64,000 nt of DNA from Avibacterium paragallinarum (GTDB lineage Bacteria; Pseudomonadota; Gammaproteobacteria; Enterobacterales; Pasteurellaceae), in assembly GCF_900450705.1 (NCBI RefSeq), contig NZ_UGHK01000002.1:372001-436000 (forward strand), read 5' to 3'. Under the pieces are notes generated by a model. The model was not told where the DNA came from and made no database searches. It worked only from the letters and a program-made list of their open reading frames with translations. The first letter of the stretch is position 1. Every line of letters starts with the position of its first letter. Positions 8,608 through 19,167 of the stretch are shown here, one piece after another. The translations under genes were made by a program, and so were the position numbers.

Positions 8608-9801
8608 TTAATTTCTTAAACGTTCAAATCCCTGTTTTAGATCCTGAATAAGTTCTTCAACCTCTTCAAAACCAATATGCACACGAATTAAGGTGCCAGT
8701 GAGTTTGCGTGCAATATTCGGGCGAATTTTTGCGATTTCTTCAGGTTGGTTATAGAGAATTAAAGATTCAAATCCCCCCCAAGAATACGCCATTGAGAAG
8801 AGTTCAAAATGATCCATAAAACGTTCTAATTGTTCTTGGGTTAATTTTTCGTTTAACTCAAAAGAAAACAGCCCACTTGCCCCCGTGAAATCACGCTTAA
8901 AGTTTTCGTGTCCGAGGCAGCTTGGCAGGGCAGGGTGATACACGGCTTTGACTTCAGGTTGTTGAGCCAACCATTGTGCTACTTTTAAGCTATTTTCTTG
9001 GTGTTGTTTAAGGCGAACCGCTAAGGTACGAATACCGCGTGCAGTCATATAAGCGGTATCCGCATCCACCATTTGCCCCATTAAATAAGAATGTTCACGC
9101 AATTTATCCCAACAACGAGCATTGGAAACCGCCGTACCAATCATTGCATCGGAATGGCCGACTAAATATTTCGTGCCTGCTTGGATCGAAATATCAATAC
9201 CGTGTTCCAATGCCTTAAACAACACACCAGCTGCCCAAGTATTATCAATCATTATTACTACGTCAGGATTCACCGCGCGCACCGCTTTTACAATGGCTGG
9301 AATATCAGGCACTTCCATCGTGAGTGAACTTGGTGATTCTAAAAACACCACTTTGGTATTAGGCTGCATTAAAGTGGCGATTTCCGCCCCTATAAGCGGA
9401 TCATAATAAGTGGTACTCACACCCATTTTTTGCAAAATCACGTTGCAAAATACTTGAGTTGGCTCATAAGCCGCCCCCGTCATCAAAATATGATCTCCTG
9501 TGGCAACAAAAGATAGAATGGCATTGGTTACAGCAGCTGCGCCACAAGGGTAAAGATAACAACCCGCACCACCTTCTAATTCACACATTAAATCTTGCAA
9601 AGCAAAATGAGTGAGCGTGCCACGGCGACCATAATATAACGCCCCTTTGGTGAGATTTTTGCCTGCTTCTTTTTTGTCTGCAAGGCAATCAAAAACCAGC
9701 GAAGAAGCTCGCTGAATCACAGGATTAACGCTACCTTGCGTCATTCTCTTCTTGCGTCCAGCGTGAACAAAAGTGGTGTTTGATGTAGTATTTGCTTTCA
9801 T
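8608..9801 (-). CDS. metC: Cystathionine beta-lyase
   Basis: A PLP enzyme of the Cys/Met metabolism family that cleaves cystathionine to homocysteine in methionine synthesis. At 397 residues it has [14 protein letters not shown] near residue 56, the cofactor-contact [13 protein letters not shown], and the Schiff-base lysine in [13 protein letters not shown] near 211. The pattern (YSWGGFESL) favours MetC over MetB. Ribosome site AAGGA sits before the start. It is monocistronic and convergent with recR. Confidence 0.93.
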   Translation of the reverse strand: MKANTTSNTTFVHAGRKKRMTQGSVNPVIQRASSLVFDCLADKKEAGKNLTKGALYYGRRGTLTHFALQDLMCELEGGAGCYLYPCGAAAVTNAILSFVATGDHILMTGAAYEPTQVFCNVILQKMGVSTTYYDPLIGAEIATLMQPNTKVVFLESPSSLTMEVPDIPAIVKAVRAVNPDVVIMIDNTWAAGVLFKALEHGIDISIQAGTKYLVGHSDAMIGTAVSNARCWDKLREHSYLMGQMVDADTAYMTARGIRTLAVRLKQHQENSLKVAQWLAQQPEVKAVYHPALPSCLGHENFKRDFTGASGLFSFELNEKLTQEQLERFMDHFELFSMAYSWGGFESLILYNQPEEIAKIRPNIARKLTGTLIRVHIGFEEVEELIQDLKQGFERLRN

Positions 9802-9959
9802 AAATTTTCCTTACTTTTATTAAATTTAGGTAAAAATAATCAATTTAATAGATAAAAACAGCTATTCAAGTGCGGTGCTTTTCTTTAGAATATTTGCCGA
9901 TTTACGCTTATTGTTATTTAAGCATATCTATCATCAATTTTTTATAGGAGATTTGTACT

Positions 9960-10562
9960 ATGGTATTAGTAACTCGTCAAGCACCAGATTTTACTGCATC
10001 AGCAGTATTAGGCAACGGTGAAATCGTTGATAACTTTAACTTAAAAGAACACATCAAAGGTAAACCAGCTGTTATCTTCTTCTGGCCTTTAGATTTTACT
10101 TTCGTATGTCCATCTGAAATCATCGCATTCGATCACCGTTATCAAGAATTCAAAAATCGCGGTGTTGAAGTAGTTGGTGTGTCTATCGACTCTCAATTCA
10201 CTCACAATGCGTGGCGTAAAACTTCTGTTGATGCCGGTGGTATCGGTGAAGTTCAATTCGCAATGGTAGCAGACGTTAAACACGACATCGCACAAGCTTA
10301 CGGTATCGAACACCCAGAAGCTGGTGTTGCACTTCGTGCTTCGTTCTTAATCGACAAAGATGGCGTGGTTCGTCACCAAGTTGTAAACGATCTTCCACTT
10401 GGTCGTAACATTGACGAAATGATCCGTATGGTAGATGCGTTACAATTCCACGAAGAGCACGGTGAAGTTTGCCCAGCTCAATGGGAAAAAGGTAAAGAAG
10501 GTATGACTGGCAGCCCAGAAGGCGTTGCGAAATACTTAAAACAAAATGCCGATAAACTATAA
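9960..10562 (+). CDS. tsaA: 2-Cys peroxiredoxin (AhpC/TSA family, peroxiredoxin C)
   Basis: A cytosolic thiol peroxidase of 200 residues that reduces peroxides. The peroxidatic Cys50 is in DFTFVCPSE, with the catalytic Arg in LRASFLID. The resolving Cys171 is in HGEVCPAQW, and the C-terminal helix is typical of the Prx1/AhpC class. Strong codon bias in this gene compared with its neighbours suggests high expression. There is no ahpF next to it, so the reductant may be thioredoxin. Symbol choice among tsaA, prxC and ahpC is loose. Confidence 0.9.
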   Translation: MVLVTRQAPDFTASAVLGNGEIVDNFNLKEHIKGKPAVIFFWPLDFTFVCPSEIIAFDHRYQEFKNRGVEVVGVSIDSQFTHNAWRKTSVDAGGIGEVQFAMVADVKHDIAQAYGIEHPEAGVALRASFLIDKDGVVRHQVVNDLPLGRNIDEMIRMVDALQFHEEHGEVCPAQWEKGKEGMTGSPEGVAKYLKQNADKL

Positions 10563-10573
10563 TAGTTAAATAA

Positions 10574-10609
10574 TTGATAGATTCCTCTACTTAAGCAGGA
10601 ATCTATCAA
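10574..10609 (+). terminator. Hairpin downstream of the peroxiredoxin gene
   Basis: Thirteen-bp perfect stem TTGATAGATTCCT/AGGAATCTATCAA with a 10-base loop, 11 bases after the stop codon. The T-run is weak (ACTAGTTT). Confidence 0.7.
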
Positions 10610-10726
10610 ACTAGTTTAATTCCCTATTCAATTGCATAATCCTATTTCAGCATAAATTGCAATTTTATTGATCTTTAGCTAGTTATACTAGAAATCTATA
10701 ATCTTTCCTTTTTGATATGACTAAAA

Positions 10727-11011
10727 ATGTTGTGTGCTATTTATAAAAGTAAGAAAAAAGAAGGAATGTATTTATACATTGCCAAACGCGATGATTTCTC
10801 GTCCATACCTGAAACCCTACGCGACAGTTTTGGCACGCCTATTTTTGTGATGTTATTTAATCTTAAAGGCGAAAAATCACTCATCAACGCAGATAATCAA
10901 GAAGTGCTAGAAAAAATCCAACAACAAGGCTTTTATCTACAAATGCCTAAACAAGAAGAAAATTTGTTAGCACTCCACAAAAAGCAGCATCAAAAACCGA
11001 CCGCACTTTGA
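10727..11011 (+). CDS. ycgL: YcgL family protein
   Basis: A conserved 94-residue protein of the YcgL domain family, function unknown. Matching segments include [42 protein letters not shown] and the QQGFYLQMP region. The start ATG at 10727 has no good ribosome site but matches the conserved N-terminus. It is flanked by the peroxiredoxin terminator and a long intergenic region. Confidence 0.85.
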   Translation: MLCAIYKSKKKEGMYLYIAKRDDFSSIPETLRDSFGTPIFVMLFNLKGEKSLINADNQEVLEKIQQQGFYLQMPKQEENLLALHKKQHQKPTAL

Positions 11012-11435
11012 TATTTTCACACTATCCCCCCCCTAAAAAGTTGATTCTTGTCTCCCCTTATTAGTTTTAAGGGTACTATCTTATTCACTCTACTTCATTT
11101 TAAAGCTAAACTATATTACCTGTTAAAATACCTTAATAACCGTTACTTTCCCAATAACTCTTTCGACCATAGCAGGCAAATTGCCTAGTGCAAGTTTTGA
11201 TGTGTATTCATCACGAGCCAGCACATTCGGGTAACGATTATAAAAGTGACATAATTACTCAATCAATATCTGTTTTTCAAGAAATCTTCATACACGCCTC
11301 TCCGATAAAGCACACCTGAAATATTCGCACATCGCTCCCTTCTAAAAACAAAGGCCTAGCTTTTTAGCTAGACCTTTGTCAGAACGCCAAAGCGTAATTT
11401 TCTACCACGCTTTCGACCTTATAGAATATCTCTCA
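11012..11435. other. 424-bp intergenic region with decayed coding remnant
   Basis: Contents are an uptake signal at the ycgL end, an eight-C run (11026-11033), and the hldE terminator at the far end. Between them the reverse strand carries an open stretch of about 35 codons (11123-11240, reading YNRYPNVLARDEYTSKLALG). It has no start and stop codons in the surrounding frames, so it looks like the remains of a gene I do not recognise. Confidence 0.4.
11343..11379 (-). terminator. Terminator of hldE
   Basis: Near-perfect stem ACAAAGG.CTAGCT/AGCTAG.CCTTTGT with one mismatch, followed on the reverse strand by TTTTT, about 55 bases after the hldE stop codon. Confidence 0.75.
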
Positions 11436-12863
11436 TTATTTCAAAGACTGAATTTTGTTAATCACATTACTACTGGAAAAACCGTCCTCAAAATTTAGCA
11501 CTTTCACTTCACCGCCGTTAGCGATAACTTCTTTGCCGCCTGCGATATCTTCGGGCTTATAATCACCGCCTTTGACTAGCAAATCAGGCAAAATTTCGCT
11601 GATTAAACGTTGTGGTGTATCTTCGGTAAATTCTACCACCCAATCCACCGCAGAAAGCCCCGCTAGCACTGCCATTCGAGCGTCAAGAGAATTTATTGGA
11701 CGACTCTCGCCTTTCAGACGTTTAACAGAAGCATCACTATTTACTGCCACAATCAAGCGATCACCCAATTTCCGAGCATTATCCAAATAAGAAATATGCC
11801 CTGGGTGAATTAGATCAAAAACGCCATTTGTCATCACAATTTTTTCACCGCGTTTCTTCGCTTGCCTTACCACCTCTTTTAGTTGTTGCTCATTCATTAC
11901 CCCGAAGCCTGTGGTGGTGCGTCCGTGAATGGCATTTTCTAGTTCCACATTAGATACAGTCGATGTGCCTAGTTTGCCGACAACAATTCCCGCCGCCACA
12001 TTCGCTAAATAGCACGCCTCTTCAAAGCTACGCCCATCAGCCAATGCAGTCGCCAACACGCTGATCACCGTATCCCCAGCCCCTGTTACATCAAACACTT
12101 CTTTCGCTTCTGTCGGCAAATGAAATGGCGGTTGCTCTGGGCGGAGCAAGGTCATTCCTTTTTCTGAACGCGTTACCAATAAGGCTTTCAACTCAATCTC
12201 GCGGATTAATTTTAAGCCTTTTTCCACAATGTCTTCTTCGTTCTGGCATTTCCCCACCACCGCTTCAAATTCCGACATATTCGGGGTGAGCAACGTTGCC
12301 CCGCGATAGCGTTCAAAATCCGTACCTTTTGGATCGATAAGCACAGGTACATTGGCTTGTCGTGCAATTTGGATCATTGATTGCACCGCATTGAGCGTCC
12401 CTTTGCCGTAGTCCGATAAAATCAAAGCACCAAAATTTTGCACCGCACTTTGTAATTTCGCTAATAGCTCATCACTTTGTACGTTATGGAAATCTTCTTC
12501 AAAATCAAGACGTAATAATTGTTGATGACGAGAAAGTACGCGAAGTTTTGTAATGGTCGGGTGGCTAGCAAGCTGAACAAAATTGCAATCAATGCCTTGC
12601 TTTTCAAGCATTGAAGAAAGGGCAATCCCCGCCTCATCTTGCCCCGTTAATCCTAACAACTGCACGGGAACATTAAGCGAAGCAATGTTCATCGCCACAT
12701 TCGCCGCCCCACCTGCACGCTCCTCATTTTCCTGCACTCGCACCACTGGTACTGGTGCTTCGGGAGAAATCCGATTTGTCGCCCCAAACCAGTAGCGATC
12801 TAACATTACATCACCAAGAACAAGCACTTTTGCTTGCTGAAATTGTGTCGAATATTGTGCCAT
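11436..12863 (-). CDS. hldE: Bifunctional heptose-7-phosphate kinase / heptose-1-phosphate adenylyltransferase HldE
   Basis: Makes ADP-heptose for the lipopolysaccharide inner core. The 475 residues comprise a ribokinase-type domain ([22 protein letters not shown], and [14 protein letters not shown] near residue 262) and a cytidylyltransferase-type domain starting near 340 ([32 protein letters not shown]). It is divergent from the lipid A acyltransferase htrB, the same pair as in H. influenzae from memory. Both feed into outer-membrane glycolipid assembly. Confidence 0.96.
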   Translation of the reverse strand: MAQYSTQFQQAKVLVLGDVMLDRYWFGATNRISPEAPVPVVRVQENEERAGGAANVAMNIASLNVPVQLLGLTGQDEAGIALSSMLEKQGIDCNFVQLASHPTITKLRVLSRHQQLLRLDFEEDFHNVQSDELLAKLQSAVQNFGALILSDYGKGTLNAVQSMIQIARQANVPVLIDPKGTDFERYRGATLLTPNMSEFEAVVGKCQNEEDIVEKGLKLIREIELKALLVTRSEKGMTLLRPEQPPFHLPTEAKEVFDVTGAGDTVISVLATALADGRSFEEACYLANVAAGIVVGKLGTSTVSNVELENAIHGRTTTGFGVMNEQQLKEVVRQAKKRGEKIVMTNGVFDLIHPGHISYLDNARKLGDRLIVAVNSDASVKRLKGESRPINSLDARMAVLAGLSAVDWVVEFTEDTPQRLISEILPDLLVKGGDYKPEDIAGGKEVIANGGEVKVLNFEDGFSSSNVINKIQSLK

Positions 12864-12981
12864 TAACTCTCATTCCTTTCGTTTTACACTGAAAATTTCG
12901 CAAATTTTACCATAGGATAAATGCTATTTACTAAAAATTCCGCTAAACTACGAGCTTTTAATAATGAGTTATTGATTTATT

Positions 12982-13920
12982 ATGGCAAATTCATCACTTC
13001 CCACATTTCAACGAGCCTTTCTCGCCCCAAAATATTGGGGGTTTTGGCTAGGGTTAGCCATTTGGCGAATCATTCTCTTTTTGCCCTATCCTATTTTACG
13101 CCACATCGGTAATGGGCTTGGCTGGATATTTTCTCAATTAAGTGTCGGCAAACGCCGAATGAACATCGCCAAACGTAACCTTAAACTTTGTTTTCCCAAT
13201 TATAACGAACAGCAAATTGATGACATCGCCAAAGCTAATGTGAAAGCGACAGGAATGGCGATTATCGAAACGGGAATGGCGTGGTTTTGGTCAGATAAAC
13301 GCCTGAAAAAATGGTCAAACGTGGAGGGATTAGAACACCTTAAAACCCATCAGGCTTCAGGGGTTATCCTTGTTGGCGTACATTTTTTAACTCTTGAGCT
13401 TGGAGCGAGGATTTTAGGAATGTACACCCCCGGTATCGGCGTTTACCGCCCAAACGATAACCCACTAATGGACTGGCTACAAACTTGGGGGCGTTTGCGT
13501 TCAAACAAAGATATGCTCGATCGTAAAGATTTACGCAGTATGATCAAAGCCTTACGTCGCGGTGAGATCATTTGGTACGCACCCGATCACGATTACGGCA
13601 GAAAAAATGCGGTCTTCGTGCCATTCTTCGCTGTGAAAGACGCTGCCACCACCACGGGTAGCTACTATCTTTTGAAATCCTCACCGCAAAGCAAAGTGAT
13701 CCCCTTCGCCCCGCTACGCAATGCGGACGGTTCAGGCTACACCATCAAGGTTGCCGCCCCTGTGGATTTTTCTGATCTGAATGACGAAGTGGACATTGCA
13801 ACGCGAATGAATCAAGTGGTTGAAAAAGAAATTTTGCAAGGCGTAGAACAATATATGTGGCTACACCGCCGCTTCAAAACCCGTCCGAAAGAAAGTGATG
13901 CTAATTTATATGAAGAATAA
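12982..13920 (+). CDS. lpxL: Lipid A lauroyl/myristoyl acyltransferase (LpxL/HtrB)
   Basis: An inner-membrane late acyltransferase that adds a secondary acyl chain to Kdo2-lipid IVA; called htrB in Haemophilus. At 312 residues it has an N-terminal membrane helix (FWLGLAIWRIILFLPYP), the catalytic HxxxxE motif in GVHFLTLELGAR near residue 133, and the conserved GVYRPNDNPLMDW, RKDLRSMIKALRRGE, WYAPDHDYGRK and YMWLHRRFKTRP blocks. Start is the ATG at 12982. Confidence 0.95.
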   Translation: MANSSLPTFQRAFLAPKYWGFWLGLAIWRIILFLPYPILRHIGNGLGWIFSQLSVGKRRMNIAKRNLKLCFPNYNEQQIDDIAKANVKATGMAIIETGMAWFWSDKRLKKWSNVEGLEHLKTHQASGVILVGVHFLTLELGARILGMYTPGIGVYRPNDNPLMDWLQTWGRLRSNKDMLDRKDLRSMIKALRRGEIIWYAPDHDYGRKNAVFVPFFAVKDAATTTGSYYLLKSSPQSKVIPFAPLRNADGSGYTIKVAAPVDFSDLNDEVDIATRMNQVVEKEILQGVEQYMWLHRRFKTRPKESDANLYEE

Positions 13921-14077
13921 GATTCTCTAACTACATTAAAATATTTGACGAACCAAAGAACATTCTTTACGCAAGTCCTTTATTCTAATTTTGGACTATC
14001 CTAGATTATTTGTGTACATTTTATTGAATATAATGTCAAATCATTTGATTTAATAACTATAAAAAATCATATCAACA

Positions 14078-14104
14078 ATCTGCGTTCACAGTATAAACGC
14101 AGAT
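14078..14104 (-). terminator. Hairpin after the ycbL gene
   Basis: Nine-bp stem ATCTGCGTT/AACGCAGAT just beyond the ycbL stop codon on the reverse strand. The T-rich stretch follows only after several bases, so termination is probable but not certain. Confidence 0.45.
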
Positions 14105-14108
14105 TACG

Positions 14109-14741
14109 CTACAATAAAAATGGATTATGTTTCTTTTCTCTACCAATCGTCGTGTAGTTTCCATGACCTGCAATGATAATCATATCATCGGGTAATACGC
14201 AGAGTTTATCACGAATAGAACATAACAAAGTAGGTTGATCTCCTCCATAAAGGTCCGTTCTACCAATAGTATTTTGAAATAAAACATCACCTGTAAAAGC
14301 AATGCGTTGCTTGTGGTTAATAAAACCAATATGTCCTGGACTATGTCCAGGTAAATTTAAAACTTCGAAAGATAAATCTCCAATATTAATAATTTCCCCT
14401 TCATCATTTAGCCAGCGATCGGGTACAAATGCATTACTTTCAAAAAGTACACCGAACCTTTCTGCCTGTTGAGGGAGATGTTCAAATAAGTAGCGATCCG
14501 CCTCATTAGAACCCCAAATTTCAATCTTAAAATGATTTCTTAATTGTTCTGCTGCACCAATATGATCTAAATGCCCATGTGTAAGTAAAATTAATTTTAA
14601 ATTTAAACCTAACTCTTCAATACGTTTAATTAACTTATTTGCCTCACCACCTGGATCTATAATTGCGGCATTTTTATTTTCATCCCAAATTAAGGAACAA
14701 TTTTGTTTAAATTCAGTCACTGGGATAATTTCAATATTCAT
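14109..14741 (-). CDS. ycbL: YcbL-type metallo-beta-lactamase fold hydrolase (glyoxalase II-like)
   Basis: A soluble zinc hydrolase of about 210 residues related to glyoxalase II. The metal-binding motif THGHLDHIGAA (HxHxDH), the bridging Asp in FTGDVLF, and the further histidines in LPGHSPGHIGF and IAGHGNYTTIG are all present. Start at 14741 (MNIEIIPVTEF) is preferred over a GTG two codons earlier because AGGAC lies 8 bases before it. It heads a run of reverse-strand genes (ycbL, mepK, ldtD) whose order is also found in enterobacteria. Confidence 0.88.
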   Translation of the reverse strand: MNIEIIPVTEFKQNCSLIWDENKNAAIIDPGGEANKLIKRIEELGLNLKLILLTHGHLDHIGAAEQLRNHFKIEIWGSNEADRYLFEHLPQQAERFGVLFESNAFVPDRWLNDEGEIINIGDLSFEVLNLPGHSPGHIGFINHKQRIAFTGDVLFQNTIGRTDLYGGDQPTLLCSIRDKLCVLPDDMIIIAGHGNYTTIGREKKHNPFLL

Positions 14742-14808
14742 TTTCACGTCCTAAATTCGCTATGGGTTTTGCTCCAAATAGCCTAATTATTTTGCCAAAC
14801 AAAAAATA

Positions 14809-15369
14809 TCAGCTTCCCCGCCAAGTTCTCACTGGTCCTGTATCTATGTGGATAAAATTACTCTTGGGATAATATCCTACTCCCCCATTATTTAAACTTT
14901 CAGCTGTTTTTTTCAACTTAGCTAGAGCCACCTCATTAATACGAAAATCAATAGCCTGACCACGGATATGATAACTATTACTCGCTACACCACGGCTTTT
15001 TTTACGCATCGCAGCATTACTTTTAGCTGATCGGTATCCGCAAATAATTTGAATCTCTGTATTCTTAAGTCCTAAGCGAGTTTGAATCTGATAAAACTTA
15101 TTGAATAATTTAGGATCAATCTTATGAACTTGATTATTACGTTTATCACGCAATAGATAATCTAATTTTTTCAAGTTTTCAGCTGAAAAACCTTTTTGTG
15201 GATCAAACTCTCCACTAAATTTTTCTCCTGTATTAATATTTCTAAAGCTTAATACTTTCGGTTTAGGTACTCCAATAACTGCCAACAGTGGCTTAGGTAG
15301 TAAAGACATACCTAATGTTAGCCCTCCAAGAGAAAGCCATTTTCTACGGTTTTGATTCATATTATTCAT
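14809..15369 (-). CDS. mepK: YcbK/MepK-type murein endopeptidase (DUF882, M15 fold)
   Basis: A periplasmic zinc peptidase predicted to cut peptidoglycan cross-links. A twin-arginine type signal is visible (NRRKWLSLGGLTLGMSLLPKPLLA), suggesting Tat export. The M15-like metal site is in SYHIRGQAIDFRI (His and Asp) with the second His in NFIHIDTGPVRTW near the C-terminus. In E. coli, MepK cleaves the 3-3 cross-links made by L,D-transpeptidases. Here it lies directly downstream of an L,D-transpeptidase gene, which fits a shared role. Start choice between 15369 and 15360 is uncertain. Confidence 0.85.
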   Translation of the reverse strand: MNNMNQNRRKWLSLGGLTLGMSLLPKPLLAVIGVPKPKVLSFRNINTGEKFSGEFDPQKGFSAENLKKLDYLLRDKRNNQVHKIDPKLFNKFYQIQTRLGLKNTEIQIICGYRSAKSNAAMRKKSRGVASNSYHIRGQAIDFRINEVALAKLKKTAESLNNGGVGYYPKSNFIHIDTGPVRTWRGS

Positions 15370-15465
15370 TGCCAAATAAATTTAAATATATTGGTAGTTT
15401 TTTGATTCGACTACCCTATTTATAATTAGTTCATAAAATAAATATTCTAGCCTACCATTTATTAT

Positions 15466-16956
15466 CTATCGAGTTAAGTATTCTCTCACCATATTCCAAT
15501 CTATATTATTTAAATCTGTTGGAACAACATCATAATGGTAGATATCGGGGGCTGTATATAATTTGCCATTGTCCATCCACGCTGTAACATAGTAAAGATA
15601 AACGGGATTATCAGAAAAAACTCTTGCTGAAACAGTCTTCTTAGTATTCAATACTTCATTCGTTTTATTCGTTGTCCACCCAGCTTCCTTCAATAAAATA
15701 TTTGCTAATTGAGCAGACTCTTCCACCCTTACACAGCCTGAACTTAATGCTCTATTTTTCTTTTTAAATAAACTATGATTAGGGGTATCATGCAAATAAA
15801 TTGCATCAGTACTAGGCATATTGAATTTATACTGCCCTAAAGCACTATCGCCTGGAGCCTGCCGGATATGATAAGGAAAATAGCTAGTAATCGATTCCCA
15901 ATCAATCGAATATGGATCAACTGTTTTTCCATTCTTATCTGAAATAGTATAGCCATTACGTTCCACATAACTAGGATCACGTTTAATTTTAGGAACAAGA
16001 TCTTCATTAATCAAACGAGAAGTCGGTATCCAAGGTGGATTAACAACAACATTAGCCAATTTACTATACATAACTGGCGTTTTACGTTCGGGTTTGCCAA
16101 CAATCACCCGAGAATTAATTAGTAAATGCCCATCACGATAATAATGTAATTGATAACTCGGAATATTTACAAAAATACCATTATAAAAATTTGGAAGTAT
16201 TCGCAAACGTTGGGAATTAATAGCTAATTTATAAATTTGATTTATATCTAATTTTTTAGCCGCAACAATTGCTTCTAATTGATATAAAGTTTGACGATAT
16301 AAAGTATTTTCACTCCCTAATTTTAAAATAAAATCAAGGGATTGATTATTCCTCACTGCGTTTAGCCAATCTTGAATATCATTTTCATTAGGTAAAAGAC
16401 TTTCATAAGTATTAGATGAATATAGCCATTTCTGAGCATATTTTAATACATTCTTTGAATAATAAAGATAACCTAAAAAAGCATCAGTTAATAAAATATC
16501 GTATGTCAGACGGTCTCTATTAGCCATTTGATAAAGTTCGGATAATTTTATCATTATGTGTTTTGATATACCGCTAATAGCTAATGCCGCATAATCGTGC
16601 AAAAATCGTCTTTCCGCTTCATTATTCCATAATAAGATATCATTGTTCTGTGCATAAATTTTTGTAATTGTTGACTTAAATTGTACTGGCAAGGAAGACA
16701 CTAAATCTATCAAATATTGCTCAGAGTATTGCCCATATTCTCTAGCGAATTTTTCATCACTATGGCTTTCCTTCATATATTCTGAAAGTACCATTTTTTC
16801 CAGAAATAATTGCTCATTGGTCAATATTGGTGTTTGTTGTCCTAATATTTCTCCTTCCCTAGCCAAAAGAGTGTTAGGACAAAGCAATATGCCCATACAG
16901 TAGAGCATACCTAATAACACTGAAGCATTAGCAAATTTAAATAAACTTTTCCCCAT
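15466..16956 (-). CDS. ldtD: L,D-transpeptidase, YcbB/LdtD type
   Basis: Forms 3-3 cross-links in peptidoglycan from the periplasm. The start at 16956 (MGKSLFKFANASVLLGMLYC) has AAGGA 7 bases upstream and is followed by a signal peptide/anchor. A substrate-capping N-terminal half leads into the YkuD catalytic domain, with the active site in HDTPNHSLFKKKNRALSSGC then VRVEES near residue 420. The tail VYLYYVTAWMD is typical. An uptake-signal terminator separates it from the upstream prc. At 496 residues it is somewhat shorter than E. coli LdtD (about 615). Confidence 0.9.
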   Translation of the reverse strand: MGKSLFKFANASVLLGMLYCMGILLCPNTLLAREGEILGQQTPILTNEQLFLEKMVLSEYMKESHSDEKFAREYGQYSEQYLIDLVSSLPVQFKSTITKIYAQNNDILLWNNEAERRFLHDYAALAISGISKHIMIKLSELYQMANRDRLTYDILLTDAFLGYLYYSKNVLKYAQKWLYSSNTYESLLPNENDIQDWLNAVRNNQSLDFILKLGSENTLYRQTLYQLEAIVAAKKLDINQIYKLAINSQRLRILPNFYNGIFVNIPSYQLHYYRDGHLLINSRVIVGKPERKTPVMYSKLANVVVNPPWIPTSRLINEDLVPKIKRDPSYVERNGYTISDKNGKTVDPYSIDWESITSYFPYHIRQAPGDSALGQYKFNMPSTDAIYLHDTPNHSLFKKKNRALSSGCVRVEESAQLANILLKEAGWTTNKTNEVLNTKKTVSARVFSDNPVYLYYVTAWMDNGKLYTAPDIYHYDVVPTDLNNIDWNMVREYLTR

Positions 16957-16984
16957 CACGGATTCCTTAATATAAAATAACAGC

Positions 16985-17013
16985 AAAAAATACCGCACTT
17001 ATTTAGTGCGGTA
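16985..17013 (-). terminator. Uptake-signal terminator after prc
   Basis: Stem TACCGCACT/AGTGCGGTA with a 5-base loop; on the reverse strand it is followed by six T residues (16985-16990). Lies between prc and ldtD. Confidence 0.75.
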
Positions 17014-17036
17014 AAATAATCATTTATTTTATAAAC

Positions 17037-19091
17037 CTAATTCGGCTTATTTGAAAATGGTTCTTGTGCTTGCAAACGAAGAAAATCAACCGCCATTTTT
17101 TCAGCCTCTTTTAAAGAAAAATCAGGATCTTCATAATCTTTTGGAAGATCATCTAATGATTTTAAAGCTTTTTTGCCCTCACGTTTAAAACGTGCATTTA
17201 AATCATTTAAACGTTTAGCATCATCTATATCATGTTCTGCTTTACGTTTATCAAAATTCAATGATAAATATTTCCGTGCTCTTCTCTCATTCAATATCTT
17301 TAAATCCTGATTTAACGCTATAAACTCTGGATCTTTTTCCATTCGATTTTGATGTGCTTGGTCAAGTTCACTAATAAGCTTATCTTTTTTTCCTTCTATC
17401 TCAGAATAATTAGCCGGAGGGATTTTATCCCAAGGTAATGCATTATCTTCCGTTTCTTCACCGTACTCTTTCATATCAATAATGGATGGGAAAGAAATAT
17501 CTGGTTTAACACCTTTCAGCTGCGTACTTCCACCATTTATACGATAAAATTTTTGAATTGTGTACTGGATAAGCCCCATCGGAGTTTCTTCTGCATCAAA
17601 TGAAAAATTTAATGGTCGGCTTTGTTGAACTGTGCCTTTTCCAAACGTATTTTGTCCAATAATAATTGCACGGTTATAATCTTGCATCGCAGCAGCAAAA
17701 ATCTCCGAAGCGGATGCACTAAAACGGTTTATCATCACAAACAAAGGACCGGAATATATTTGACCACTATCTGGATCTTCGTGAACTTTAATACGTTGAT
17801 AAGCATCCCGTACTTGAACAACAGGCCCATCTGTAATAAATAGTCCTGTTAATTCAACAACCTCTTTCAATGAACCACCGCCATTTTCTCGTAAATCAAT
17901 AATAAGAGAATCAGCCTTTTTTTGCTTCATTTCAATAAGTAATTTTTTTACATCTTCAGATAAACCAATGTAAAAACTTGGAATTTTTATAACCGCAATT
18001 TTTTTACCATCTATAGTATCGATAGTCAGCTTCGCAGCCTGATCTTCTAAACGTATTTTATCACGAATTAACGTTACAATATGGGATTTCCCACCTTTCT
18101 CTGGCTCAATTTCTAAACGGACTTTAGTTCCTTTTTTACCTTTAATTTTGTCAATAACATCATCTAAACGCCAGCCTATAACGTCTTCAATTTCCCCTGT
18201 AGCCTGTCCAACCCCTATAATCTTATCTCCAGGCTTAATTTTTTTACTTCTTTCCGCAGGAGCTCCAGCTACCAGAGATTTAATAATAGTTTCGCCATCT
18301 TCAGATTGTAAAGTCGCTCCAATTCCCTCTAAAGAAAGGTTCATACTTTCATTAAAACTTTTTGCAGTTCTTGGTGCTAAATAACTTGTATGAGGATCGA
18401 TCTCTCGCGCAAACGCATTTAAATACACTTGAACAATATCATCCGATTTAGTTTGAGTTAAGCGGCGAATTGCCAAATCATATCGCTTAATTAACTTCTT
18501 CTTAATTTCTTTCCAGCTTTTTCCTTTCAATTTCAAGCTAATTACATCATTTTTAACTCTTTGTAACCAAAGCTCATTTGCCTCTTGCTCTGTTTTAGGC
18601 CACTCAGCATCTTTCCGATCAATTTCAATTTGATCATCCTTTTTTAAATTAGGTTCTTTATCTAACAAAGATAAGGTATACTGGTAACGCTGGTAACGAC
18701 GCTTCATCATTAAATTATACATTGCAAATGCAATATCTAATTTCCCCTCATTAAGTTGATCATCCAATTTATCAGCATATGCTTCTCGCATTTGTTCGAT
18801 GTCAGAGGCCAAAAAAGTATTATGATTAAAATCTAAACTTCTTAAATAACGATCAAAGATTTTTTGTGAAAAAGCATCATCTAATTGAAATTTACGATAA
18901 TGCGATTGTGTTAAGCGAGCGGTAACGCGTTTTGTGACGAGCTGTTGGCTGTCATTAAATTGCGGGATAGTAATATCGCTTGATTTTAATTTGGGTGCAA
19001 CCGCAAATGCAACATTAGAATTAACTTGCGAGAAGCCAAATAATAACGTTGCTACAGTTAAAATATAAGCTTTATTCTTATTAAATTTCAT
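17037..19091 (-). CDS. prc: Tail-specific carboxy-terminal protease Prc
   Basis: A periplasmic serine protease that processes lipoproteins and murein hydrolases and degrades tagged proteins. It has 684 residues with a signal peptide (AYILTVATLLFGFSQVNSNVAFA), a PDZ domain (GIGATLQSEDGETIIKSLVA, then IKPGDKIIGVGQ), and the Ser/Lys dyad: Ser in NRFSASASEIFAAA and Lys in GQNTFGKGTVQQSRP. A charged C-terminal DUF3340-type region follows. AGGAAC lies before the ATG. It follows proQ, as in E. coli. Confidence 0.96.
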   Translation of the reverse strand: MKFNKNKAYILTVATLLFGFSQVNSNVAFAVAPKLKSSDITIPQFNDSQQLVTKRVTARLTQSHYRKFQLDDAFSQKIFDRYLRSLDFNHNTFLASDIEQMREAYADKLDDQLNEGKLDIAFAMYNLMMKRRYQRYQYTLSLLDKEPNLKKDDQIEIDRKDAEWPKTEQEANELWLQRVKNDVISLKLKGKSWKEIKKKLIKRYDLAIRRLTQTKSDDIVQVYLNAFAREIDPHTSYLAPRTAKSFNESMNLSLEGIGATLQSEDGETIIKSLVAGAPAERSKKIKPGDKIIGVGQATGEIEDVIGWRLDDVIDKIKGKKGTKVRLEIEPEKGGKSHIVTLIRDKIRLEDQAAKLTIDTIDGKKIAVIKIPSFYIGLSEDVKKLLIEMKQKKADSLIIDLRENGGGSLKEVVELTGLFITDGPVVQVRDAYQRIKVHEDPDSGQIYSGPLFVMINRFSASASEIFAAAMQDYNRAIIIGQNTFGKGTVQQSRPLNFSFDAEETPMGLIQYTIQKFYRINGGSTQLKGVKPDISFPSIIDMKEYGEETEDNALPWDKIPPANYSEIEGKKDKLISELDQAHQNRMEKDPEFIALNQDLKILNERRARKYLSLNFDKRKAEHDIDDAKRLNDLNARFKREGKKALKSLDDLPKDYEDPDFSLKEAEKMAVDFLRLQAQEPFSNKPN

Positions 19092-19167
19092 TACAATGTT
19101 CCTAATTTAAAGCCAACGCAAACAACCTCGGCACTTTTGCCACTAAAAAACTTAAATCACCTACACC

